Source: Semisulcospira habei (taxonomy: Eukaryota > Mollusca > Gastropoda > Semisulcospiridae). From it: 64,000 bases of DNA. Position 1 is the stretch's first letter; every line of letters begins with the position of its first letter. Made by a program: the position numbers and the translations under genes. Below, piece by piece: positions 28,866 through 38,827 of the stretch. The notes under the pieces are model-generated. The model saw only the letters and a program-made list of their open reading frames with translations. It ran no database searches and was not told the origin of the DNA. The stretch lies in assembly GCA_036245525.1 (NCBI GenBank), contig BTPG01000003.1:142121005-142185004 (forward strand). The letters are read 5' to 3'.

Positions 28866-30330
28866 TGCTCAGGTTCAGAGCTGCACCAAGTGCGGCGACT
28901 TCCAGTGGCCTCGCGACGTCCATGATGTCTGCCTACCCTGCTTGGGCTGCTCCTCCGGTCAGACATGCGACAAGTGCACGACCTTGGAGGAAGAGCGATG
29001 GTCACATCTATGGGCGTTCTACTGGAGGGAAAGACCGGCTCCGCTTAGACAGCCAACCGCTACGGCAGCCACAATAGCCATTACGGGTTTGCAGAGGAAG
29101 GTCATTTCGGACATCGTGGGCTTGTCGGCGCGTAAAAGGGACCTGCTGCCCCCGCCGGTGCCTCGGACAGTGCTGCTCCGCCACGAGCGCATGAAAGAGC
29201 CTATTAGCAGCAGACGGCACTTGCCCCCAGTCAAGCCTTGGCACCAAGAGCTCCACCCCGCCTCTCCGAGACCGCAAGACCGCCCACGACGGGATTCGTC
29301 CCCTAGGCATGTGTTGGTATTCGGAGCTGGGTCCCCCTGCAGTAAGGATGTTGGGCGGAATAGACACCCTCCACGTGAGAGGGAGAGAGAGAGAGCCCAG
29401 GCAGCAGAAGCGGGGGACCCCCCCTCAGAGAGGTTAGTGCCCGCCAGCCTTAGGCCGCACCAGCGCCGTCAATGGGCCACGTCTAGGACGCGCCTCTCAG
29501 GGAGGGAGAGGAAAGTTAGCCGTCGACCGGACAGGTCACGTACCCATGTTTCGGGGGCATGAGGCGGAGAACGAACACACAGGCGAGATTTGGTTCTCCG
29601 ACAGGGCAATGATGTTGAAACCGAAGCCCTCCCCAGCGAGGATGGACGTTCGGTCAACCGATCAAGCCAGCGGGACGTGCTTCCCCTTTGTAATTGGACC
29701 CCTAGAACACCTCTTCCTTGCCTTAGGAGTTCGGAAGCGCTATGACCGACTAGACCTCCCCTACAGGACGGTAGGGATGGAACCTTACGCGGACGAGACG
29801 AGCGTCAGCCACGAACAGAGTCGGCGCGCAGCAGACACCACTCGTGACGGGAGGACTCGTCTTCCCTCTCCTCCACGGACCGGCTGACGGATCAAGTACG
29901 CAGCAGCGTTGGACCGCTTCGCGACAATGGGCTACTGCACCCTAAAGGACCAACCGTTCGTCCGACCGGACCTCCAGGGATGGGTCTACGTCATGGTCTC
30001 GGCGCTCTCGAAGTCAATGCAGGATCCACTCGGGTAGCAGCCGCGTTACGCATGCATCTTCCCCTCGATGCCTGCCCAGCTCCCCTCGGCGGTCTTCAAC
30101 GGTTACCGGATACTCTTCAGTCCTCTCTGCGCGGTCGACACATAGGCCTCCGGTTCTTCCTCTTACACGGGCCTCGATGGACGACGAGGAGGCGCTCAGT
30201 CTTCACCCAGAGGATTCGGTGTCAGCATTGGGCGTAGGCGACGTTCCCCCATCTTCGCCCAGGAACCGCAGAGCCATGGGTCGCGCCCTGCATTTCGCCA
30301 GACCCTCTGCCTCCCGACCCCATAGGGGCC
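28866..30330 (+). pseudogene. DIRS C gag, main exon, degenerate
   Basis: Readable to 29562 in one frame (CTKCGDFQWPRD, CLPCLGC, CDKCTTL, then a long basic Arg/Pro-rich region), then shifting frame. DEEALSLHPEDSVSALG at about 30183-30233 marks the later part. Much of the globular C-terminal part seen in copies B and G is absent between about 30300 and 30340. The product would be truncated. Confidence 0.75.
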
Positions 30331-31228
30331 GTGGAAGCTCTCGTTACCTTCCCGCGCGTTCGCGCGCTTTCCCTGCACCCTCCCCTACCTGGGCCAGCGG
30401 CGCCCAGAAGCAAGGGCGCAGCCGGGCTCGCTGACTCGCCTCTCGCCCTCCCGCCGACAACTGTAGGGTCTCCGGTCGGCGGGAGACTAGCCCTCTACAG
30501 CAGCGCATGGCACCAGCTGTTTCAGGACGACACTTGGATTCTATCGACCATCACGGAGGGGCTGAGGGTCTCCTTCCAGTCTCCCCCTCCAGTGGGACAC
30601 TCCCCCCTGTGGACTCGGGTTCCGGGGGATCGGGACAAGGCGGCAGCGCTGCACGGCGAGGTGATGGCCCTTCTCCAGAAGAAGGCCACTGAGGTGGTCG
30701 GCCGGCAAGACTCCCAAGCCTTCTACAGTCGGCTCTTCCTTGTTCCCAAGCCCGGAGGCAAGTGGCGACTGGTAATAGACCTCTCGGCGCTAAACAAGTA
30801 ACATTTCGGCCCCGCGCTTCCAGATGGAGATGCAACCCCAGGATTTCGCCATGAGCCTTGACCTAGCGGACACGTATCTTCACGTACCCGTACACCCGTC
30901 GTCGCGGCAGTATCTGCGCTTCACCTTCCGCGGGGTATCAGTTTCGGGCCCTGCCGTTCGGACTCAACCTCAGCCCGTGGGCCTTCACCAGGATCATAGA
31001 CGGAGTCGTGTCCAGGTTCTGACAGTCGGCCTCCAGCCCAACCTCCAACTATCCGGACGACTTGCTCCTACGGAACCAGACGGTGCAAGCGTTGGATGAA
31101 GACAGAGATGGCCTGCTGACGCTGCTCCGCCGGCTCGGATTCCACGTCAACAGAGGCAAGTTCGACCTCACTCCATCGCACAGGTTTATCCACTTAGGCA
31201 TGGAATTCTTGACCGATATCAACCAAGT
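30331..31228 (+). pseudogene. DIRS C reverse transcriptase, degenerate
   Basis: LFLVPKPGGKWRLVIDLS ends in a stop at 30799; MSLDLADTYLHVPVHP follows in another frame. The catalytic block reads YPDDLLLRNQ near 31049-31078, with Pro replacing the usual Leu. A final stop follows FLTDINQV at 31229. At least two frameshifts make it inactive. Confidence 0.8.
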
Positions 31229-32347
31229 ATGACTCCCCGAGAAGTGGATGCTGAAGATAGCGGAGGTAGCGCTGCATGTCTTTCGTGCTCAGGCGCTCCC
31301 GGCCAGGGTCTAGCTCCAGCTGTTGGGTCTCCCAAGCGCAGCGGCGGATCAATTTCTTCTCAGCAGGCTCTGCACCCAACCGATACAGCTGCATCTGCTC
31401 CTGAACTGGCGCCCCTCCTCGGCCGATCTGGCTACAAAGGTTCCAGTGTTGACACTCGTCAAGTCCCATCTCCAGTGGTGGACGGACCGGTCCTGGCTAG
31501 CATCGGGGGTACCCCTCGCCTCCCTCCCATCTCGGCTCTCCGTCTGCATGGACACGAGCCTCTCTGGTTGGGGGGCACATCTGCTCCCGAAGTTCATCAC
31601 GACCTTGGGCGGTTGGACGCGGGATCAAGCAGTCACATCAACTGGCTGGAGATGAAAGCCGTGTCGCTCGCGCTCGTCGAGTGGGAGCAACGCCTTGCTT
31701 GCCAGGAGATCCTCGTACTCTCCGACAATTTGACAGTGGTGGCCTACATACAGAACCAGGGCGGTACGCGTGCACCCTCCCTCTGCATCCTTGTGTACCA
31801 GGTCCTCCTGTGGTGCACAGATCGGGGCATTACGCTTCGGGCGCGGCACATCCCTGGCCATCTCAACGTCCTCGCGGATTCTCTCTCCCGCCGTGGCCAA
31901 CTGCTTTACACAGAGTGGTCTCTGCACCAAGACATCTTCCAGCTGCTCTGCACGTGATGGGAGATGCCAATGATCGACCTCTTTGCCACGAGGTGGAACA
32001 AGAAGCTGCCACTCTTCGTCTCCCCCATTCCGGACCCACTACCGTGGGCCGTAGAAGCACTCTCCATTCCATGGGACAGACTTCTGGCGTACGCGTTCCC
32101 TCCGACAATGCTGGTACCGAAGGTGCTCCAGAAGCTCGGAGGCAGCAACGTGATCCTGATCCTCGTGGCCGCTTTCAGCTGGTCCAAGAGCTGGACCACA
32201 GATCTCCTGAGCCTTGCCACGGACGCTCCGATGAAACTTCCTGCTCCACCGACAATGCTCAAGCAACCCCAACAGTCGCTGTTCCACCTATGCCCGGAAC
32301 GACTGCTGCTACACGCTTGGAACTGTCAGGCAAGCCCTCGCAGCTAG
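31229..32347 (+). pseudogene. DIRS C RNase H and linker
   Basis: HINWLEMKAVSLAL, LVLSDNLTVVAYIQNQGG and ARHIPGHLNVLADSLSR occupy one frame to a TGA at 31955-31957. After the stop MIDLFATRWN and AYAFPPTMLVPKVL continue in the same frame to 32347. A second open frame (31681-32400) overlaps it and leads into the recombinase. Confidence 0.8.
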
Positions 32348-32996
32348 AGGCTTCTCGGGTGCAGCAGTGGAAGCTAAGCGCGAAGGGCCTCCACTCGTAA
32401 CGTCTACGAGGGGAAGTGGTGAGTACTCCAGGCCTGGTCACAGAGGAGCGACTCCCCCCACGGAACTGACTCACCCCCAGCTGGCTGAGTTCTTCCTGTG
32501 GCTTTTCACCAAACAGAACCTGGCCCCCATTACCATCAGAGGATACCTAGCAATGGTGGCGGACACTTATCGACACTTGGGCCATCCTGACCCTAATGCC
32601 TGCAAAGACCTCGCGGATCTTATGGTGCACTTCGATCTGCAGTGACCAGCGTCCCGCTCGCTAATTCCCTGCTGGAACCTGTCCTGGGTGCTAACCTGGC
32701 TCAGCTCGGACCGGTTCGAGCCGTTACCTCTACCGCGACTTGGAGACCTAACCAGGAAGACCTGCCTCCTGCTCGCCCTCACCACAGCCTCGCGGGTCAG
32801 CGAGATACACGCATTCTCGGTGCGACCATCCTGTCTCCAACGCCGGGCCAGCCATGGGTTGGCAGGCCAAATCTACCTTTGCCCGCTTCTACCTACGAGA
32901 CCTATTCGGCCAGCGCGACAACCTGGCCCTACTGGGGGGCATATCTGCGGCGCAGCACTCCCTCCCGGTGCTGCTGGCGCCAAAGATAATGCCTAG
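32300..32996 (+). pseudogene. DIRS C tyrosine recombinase with internal deletion
   Basis: PQLAEFFLWLFTKQNLAPIT, YLAMVADTYRHLGHPDP and ASRVSEIHAF are readable. After LQRRA the gene jumps to GWQAKSTFARFYLRDL, so the segment with the His-x-x-Arg block is deleted near 32850. The recombinase cannot be active. Confidence 0.8.
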
Positions 32997-33470
32997 CTAA
33001 AATTGTCGGGGGGGGGGGGGGGGGGCCTCAATAATTACGTGGGGAGGCGCTCAAGCGTAGGACAGGTGTACCAAGAAATGTGGCACACGCCTCCTATTCG
33101 CCATTCTTCCTAGTAGCACTGCCGTCAGTAATGATTTTAAGAAAATAAATGGATTTTTGTCTAAAATGTATTTTTTCGAAAAATACTTACCGACGGCATT
33201 ACTCAGAGGTCCCTCCCGCCTTCCCCGCTTGCCGCAGTGGAGCTAAGACTCAGAGACTGGTGGGAAACGGTGAGTGCGCCACCGGATAGGGAGACAAGGG
33301 AGGCTACTCAGGGTATTTTGGTAAGGACTCCCGTGAGTCGCCTCCCTGGTTGTGAGGTACACAACACGTTTTTTGGGGCTAAAATTGCTAAGCTAAGCAA
33401 AGCATTCCTAGTAGTAATGGCATCGGTAAGTATTTTTCTAAAAAAAACATTTGAGAGAAAAATCCATTTT
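32997..33470 (+). repeat. DIRS C 3' terminal and circle-junction region
   Basis: After a poly-G run (33008-33026) the segment carries the inverse of the 5' terminus (33110-33150), the junction, and the inverse of the leader (GGGAGGCTACTCAGGG, TAAGGACTCCCGTGAGTCGC), ending at ATCCATTT near 33469. Confidence 0.8.
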
Positions 33471-34394
33471 TCTCGTAAAGCGAAGGGTTTAAGATAATAA
33501 CAAATGGGGATAAGGAAAGTGGGTTAATTAGTTAATTTGTATCTTTATTTTCCATGCTCCCATCTGAAATGATATATTATACATGCCGGGAAGTTACAAG
33601 ATACTGAAAATAAAGCAATTTCAATTTCAAATCTTTCTTGTGTCAGCCTCTGCCTGTGGGACTGATTAAGTGACTGTAGCATAAGTGCATTGGGTATTTG
33701 AGTGATCACGTGTGTGCGTATTCCTTATTGTGTTTCAGGATGAAGAAGGCGACTTCTTGGCCAAGCTGTCCAAGCTGATCTGTGGTGTGGGCATTGCGCT
33801 TATCATTAGCTGGCAAAAGTGAGTTTTCTTGACCTACGTTTGTGTGTCTCTGTCCCTCTTCTTGTTGAGTGCTGCATCCATAGAAACTGCATTCTGATTA
33901 AATATAGAACCTTTCAAAAACACTTTTACAATGAGCCTGTGACAAAATGTGTGCGTAACAACCAATATATTTTTAGTCAAGTAAACCACAGTACAACAGA
34001 AAATTAGTTCTTTTTGTGATTCCGCTATGAAGACGTTGTTGGAACACTTACATTTCTCACAGAGTTTCCTTTTCACCAAAATGGACTAATCTATAGACGA
34101 TTTTCATGTGTATGTCCAATAGTATGTCCAGTGTGACAACAAACATTTTTATATACTGAGTGACAGGCAAAGTTTCTTCAGTCATTGTCCTTGAATGAGA
34201 TAACAGAAATACAGGACTGAAGAACGTTTTTTTTTGTAAAATGTGGTAATCACACGCAAAACTGTGTTTTTGTGATTTAGATTGAGTATGTCCACCATAA
34301 CAACCAACACTGATTGTTACAGAAAAGTTAATTTCAAAAGGAATAAAATACTCTTCATACTTCCACCTGTGAGAACAGGTTATACAACTAATTT
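33471..34394. other. XPOT intron sequence around exon 3
   Basis: Apart from the exon at 33739-33818, nothing coding is recognised. The sequence is AT-rich and unassigned. Confidence 0.6.
33739..33818 (+). CDS. XPOT: Exportin-T exon (3 of 9)
   Basis: This 80-nt exon follows TGTTTCAG and ends AAAA before GTGAGT. It encodes DEEGDFLAKLSKLICGVG and IALIISWQ. It ends two bases into a codon, completed by the first base of the next exon. The downstream intron is 14.8 kb and contains DIRS D, DIRS E and an I-clade LINE. Confidence 0.94.
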
Positions 34395-34778
34395 GTTTGT
34401 TTTCTCAAAACTCTTACCGATGGCATTACTAATAGGAGGGTATGCTTAGCTAAACGATTTCAGCCTAAGAATCCGTTGTGTATACTACACAACCAGGGAG
34501 GCGACTCTAGGGAGTCGTTACCAAGAAACCCTGAGTTTACTCCCCCTGCATCCCTATCCGGTCACGTGCCTGGCAGTATCCCGCCAGTCTTTACGCTTAG
34601 CTCACCAGGACCGGTTGTGTTCAGCCTGCTTCACTTCGACTGTGTATGGTGGGATTACCGTTGGAATTTATGTGGTGAACTTTGTGTGGCGCTTGGTTCG
34701 TGCTCAGTGGATTACCTTGGAATATACCTTGGGATTGCTTGGTGGTTGGTGCACTGGTTTGAATACCAGGCTCAGGTC

Positions 34779-34786
34779 ATGACAAG
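34779..34786 (+). pseudogene. DIRS D gag, 8-nt first exon
   Basis: ATGACAAG precedes GTAAAG. The acceptor TTACAG at 35216-35221 gives a 435-nt intron, longer than in the other copies, and MTSTQVMTCVRCGRF in frame. Confidence 0.65.
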
Positions 34787-35221
34787 GTAAAGCTTCGGTT
34801 AATGCCTCAGCCGGCGACTTTACCTGGCGGCGGCATTGACCGGGTACTCTGTACGTAACCGGTCCTGAGCACATGCCTTCTTACAGGAGGCCCCGCGCCC
34901 TCACGACGGCTTTTTGTCTACAAACCAAGGGGTTCATGTTTGTGTATGTATGTTTCTCCTGCCTACTTCCTAAGTTCCGGAGAAAGACATGGGTTATATA
35001 AGAGACCTGATCCATTCTTTTCGAGGATGGAAATGATCGTCTTGTTCTATACCTGCATATTTCTCTGTGGGCTGGCGATTGGGTGCCTGATAGGCGGGGG
35101 CAGGGGATCTAACTGTTTGTCTGTCCAGCGCTGTGATTCCCCTTGGTTTGTTTACAATTCTGCCAGCCCTAGCCTCACCTATCTGGTTTGTGAGAGGCTT
35201 TTTGTCTGCTTTCTGTTACAG

Positions 35222-36560
35222 TACACAGGTGATGACCTGCGTCAGGTGCGGGCGATTCTAGTGGCCCAGTGACGCCCACGATGTGTGCCTGCCCTGTTCG
35301 GGTTGCTCCTCTGGGCAGACTTGTAGTACCTGCTCTACGTGGGTCGAGGAACGGTAGTCGCAGCTGTGGGCCCTCTACACGAGGGAAAGGCAGGCCCGGT
35401 TCAAGGATCTACCCACCCCCTCCGCGGCCTCCGCCATTCCAGGACCTTAGAGGCGTGCCACATCAGACAGCATGGGCTTGTCGTCGCATCGGGCCCTGCT
35501 GCCTCCCACCTCCCCCCGGTGCCTCGGACTGTACCTCTCCGCTCTGAGAGAGAGAAGGAGCCTGTCAGCAGTCGACGGGCCGTGCCCCCTCCCCTCCCCC
35601 CTCCTCCCTCCCCCCCCCTCCCCCCCCCATCAAGTCTAGGCACCAGGAGCCCTGCCCCACCTTTCGGTGAGGGAATTGCCGGTCCGCCCACGATGGGATG
35701 TGCTCCCTAGGCGAGTCCAGGCATCATTAGCTCAGTCCCCATCCGCCAACCGGACCAGTGTCGAGTCCAGGCCTCAGGAGCTGGGGACCACCCCTCTGAG
35801 AGAGTAGAGCCTGTCAGCTGCCGGCCAGACTAGCGTCGAGACCAGGCCGCAGTATCCCGGGACCGCCTCTCAGTGAGGGAAAAGCCTGTCAGCCGCCAGC
35901 CAGACGAGCACCAATTCCAGGCTTCCGGATGTCGAGACCGCCACACTGAAGGAGGGAAGACGGTCAGCCACCGACGGGATAAGGTTTCCTGTCATGTCCA
36001 GGCATCCGGCACCTTGGCCCTCCGTGGAGAGAGGAAGGAGCCTATCGGTCGCCGACAGGACGTACTTCCCCGTCGAGTTCAGGCCTCCTGAGCCCTGCTC
36101 CCCCCCCTCCCCCCCCCCCCCTGCTCTAGGAGTGATGACACAGTGACCTCGGTCACCTCGCCACGCGGTGAGGAAAGCTCCTCTACCGGATGGGACTCGC
36201 CACTCTGACAGGATCAGGTCAGACACGGACGGGACGCGTGGCCTCGTCAGGAACAGGACGGCTCCAATAGGGTTCGCCGACCCAGCTCGTGCATTCTGCG
36301 GGACCAGGAGTCACGTCGCGGGGACAGCCACAGACGCCAGGCTCCCTGGAGTATAACCCGTTCCCACTCCGCCTCCCCGAGGCGTAGGACGGGTTCTCGT
36401 CTGTCCTCTTCTCGACACCAGCTCTTCGCGGCGACCTCTCGGAGCAGCCGATCGTCTCATCAAGTCTCCAGGGATCGGTCTTCCTCTCGGGCTCAGCATC
36501 CTCACCCTCAGCGCCGGGAACCTTCAGTGAGCAACCTTTTTTCAGATTCAGTGGGGGGCT
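35222..36560 (+). pseudogene. DIRS D gag, degenerate
   Basis: The cysteine cluster (CVRCGRF, CLPCSGC, CSTCSTW) is interrupted by TAG at the FQW glutamine and again at 35356. The following region is Pro/Arg-rich with C-runs at 35580-35630 and 36100-36120 and repeated RRQ-type blocks. No continuous frame persists. Confidence 0.75.
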
Positions 36561-37103
36561 TCCCCGCGTCCCCTTCCCTGGCCCCCATCACCATCAGAGG
36601 TTACCTGGCGTTGATTGCAGACACATATCGACACCTGGGCCGGCCAGACCTGGATGCCTGCAAGGACCTCTCGGATCTGATGGTGCACCAGGATCTTCAG
36701 CGGCCGGTTTCCCGCTCGCTGATCCCTCGCTGGGACTTGTCATGGGTGCTGACCTGTCTCAACTCTGAGCGGTTCGAACCGCTACCCCTAGCGCGGCTCG
36801 GAGACCTCACCAGGAAGACCTGCCTTTTTCTCGCCCTCACCACGGCGTCCAGGGTGAGCGAGATCCACGCCTTCGCTCTGCGACCCTCCTGTCTCCAGTT
36901 CAGGGCCGATGGTTCGGTGCAGCTACTCACCGACCCGATGTTTCTGGCCAAGAACCGGCCCCCGGCGGCTGCACCCCAGGTGTTGACCGTCCACCCGCTC
37001 AAGGGGATGGACCAGTCCCGGGAGTCTCTTCAACAGGACCCCGTCCGGGCGTTGAAAATTTACCTGTGCAGAACTAAGACACTCAGACAAGGGTGCTAAT
37101 GCC
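36561..37103 (+). pseudogene. DIRS D tyrosine recombinase, first half
   Basis: One open frame runs from 36527 to 37099 and contains PITIRGYLALIADTYRHLG, LPLARLGDLTRKTCLFL, ASRVSEIHAFALRP and LTDPMFLAKNR. It ends where DIRS E enters, between the first catalytic Arg and the His-x-x-Arg block. The second half is at 47320. Confidence 0.85.
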
Positions 37104-37479
37104 TTTATTTTCTCAAAATCATTACCGATGACATTACTAGTTGGAACCTTCGCTTAACTCATCAATTTTAGCCCAAAAACTTACTTTGTCCCCCCCCCCC
37201 CCCCCCCTCACAGGGGAGGCAATCAACTGGGGTGACGTTACCAGGACACCCCGAGTGGCCTCCCCTACTACCATATCCAGTGGCGCACTCACCCTTTCCC
37301 ACCAGTGACTTTGCTTAGCTCAGTTAGGCCGGTCGTGTGCACCTCGTGCGCCGACCTTGGACTGTGTGAACTCTACTTTTGCTGTGATTCTTGGTCCTGT
37401 ATAGGAAAGAAAAAGAAAAGAAAGAAAGAGGATATTATTCTGTGCTTGTGTGGGTTGTGTGGTTTCTGTGTTCACGGAC

Positions 37480-37487
37480 ATGGATAG
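37480..37487 (+). pseudogene. DIRS E gag, 8-nt first exon
   Basis: ATGGATAG precedes GTAAAG. The acceptor TTACAG at 37614-37619 gives a 132-nt intron and MDSAQVRTCTLF in frame. Confidence 0.65.
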
Positions 37488-37619
37488 GTAAAGCTTTGGT
37501 TACTGCCTCAGCTGGCACGACGGCATTTTCCGAATTGTATGTACGCAACCGTTCCGGAACTCGGACCCTCCTTGAGGCTCCGAGCGCTTGCAGGGCCTTT
37601 TGTCGGTCTTATGTTACAG

Positions 37620-38827
37620 TGCTCAGGTTAGGACCTGCACCCTGTTTGGCATATTCCAGTGGCCTAGTGATGTACATGATGTCTGTCTAACCTGCTCAGG
37701 CTGTTCCTCCAGTCGACCGTGCGTGCTATGCGCTACGTGGAAGGAAGACTGTTGGTCACTACATGGGCCTTTTATAGGAGAGAAAGGCCGAGACGCAAGA
37801 GAGCGTCCGTAGCCTTGAATGTGAAACAGATCTATGCAATTTCAGACATCGTGTGTTGTCGGCGCAAAAAGGGTCCTGCTGCCCCCACCGGTGCTTCGTG
37901 CAGAGCTGCCTCGTCCTGCGCGGACGATTGAGCCTAATAGCAGCCGACGGGATTCACCATCCCGCACAGCACCAAGAGCTCAATTATACCCTCGCACGGA
38001 AGCCTTCCTGTCAATAAGAGGACCCAGGCAGCAGAAGCGGGGGACCCCCCTCGGAGTTGAGAGCACCCTACTGCCGTAGGCCGGACCAGCGCCTGGACAG
38101 GGTCACACCTTCGGGACCTCTCGCGGAGGGGGGAAGGATTTCAAGACGCCAACTTGATAAGCCACATACTAAGATTTCGGGGTCCAGAGATAGAGAGTGG
38201 CGCCACAGGCTATCCACTGGCGATGATAGCCTCCTTCAGGAGAGGACCAGTGTGGTCAGTTCAATGAGCCGTCATATGGAGAGTTCTAATAGACGGCGGA
38301 CCCCCGAAGCACAGACATACCAAAGGGTTCGATCTTCACGATCGAAGGAAGGGTCACAGCGTGTGGAGTCTACACGGGGCAGAGACCGTAATCATGTTGA
38401 CGTCTCTGCTTCTCGCTCTTCATCATCGGATTCGAGGACTAGTTCAAGCGTCTCGCGCCAACGGACTTCGCCGCGGCAACGGGCTTCAGAGTTTCCAGCT
38501 AGGTGCAGCAGATCCTCGGACTGGTTGGGCAGCCGTCGCTCTACTCAGGAGATGCAGGTTCGACGACAGTGGGATGGCGTACGGCAGTTACCTTTCTCGT
38601 GATAATGTCTCATCTTCCCTCTCCTCTTCGCCGGACCGGCGGACAAGTTCAAGCGTGGCGCGGCACGGACTTCGTCTAGACACCGGGCTTCAGAGACTCC
38701 AGCTAGGAGCATCAGACCTTGGGATCAGTCTGGCAGGGATCGCGCGGCAGCACTGGCGCAGTGCGACATCAGCACCGCGTTCTCGGACATCCTTGGATGG
38801 AGGCGCCTTTACGGGGACAGCCGATGG
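37620..38827 (+). pseudogene. DIRS E gag, part before the LINE
   Basis: CTLFGIFQWPSD has lost the second Cys of the first pair; CLTCSGCSSSRPC and VLCATW follow. The frame shifts several times; the basic Ser/Arg-rich part is readable at 38057-38602. The LINE enters at 38828 after CAGCCGATGG. Confidence 0.7.

Larger units (their letters stand above)
28305..33470 (+). mobile_element. DIRS copy C
   Basis: A full-span but decayed DIRS element in the 5.9-kb XPOT intron, sense to the gene. Its termini match (TTTATTTTCTCAAAATCATT; inverse at 33131-33150), and the circle-junction region lies at about 33110-33200. It keeps the gag start exon, RT, RNase H and recombinase order, with stops, shifts and deletions. 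Confidence 0.85.
34395..37103 (+). mobile_element. DIRS copy D, 5' part
   Basis: It starts GTTTGTTTTCTCAAAACTCT and runs through leader, gag and the first half of the recombinase. RT and RNase H are deleted: gag joins recombinase near 36560. DIRS copy E is inserted at about 37104; D resumes at 47317. Confidence 0.85.
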
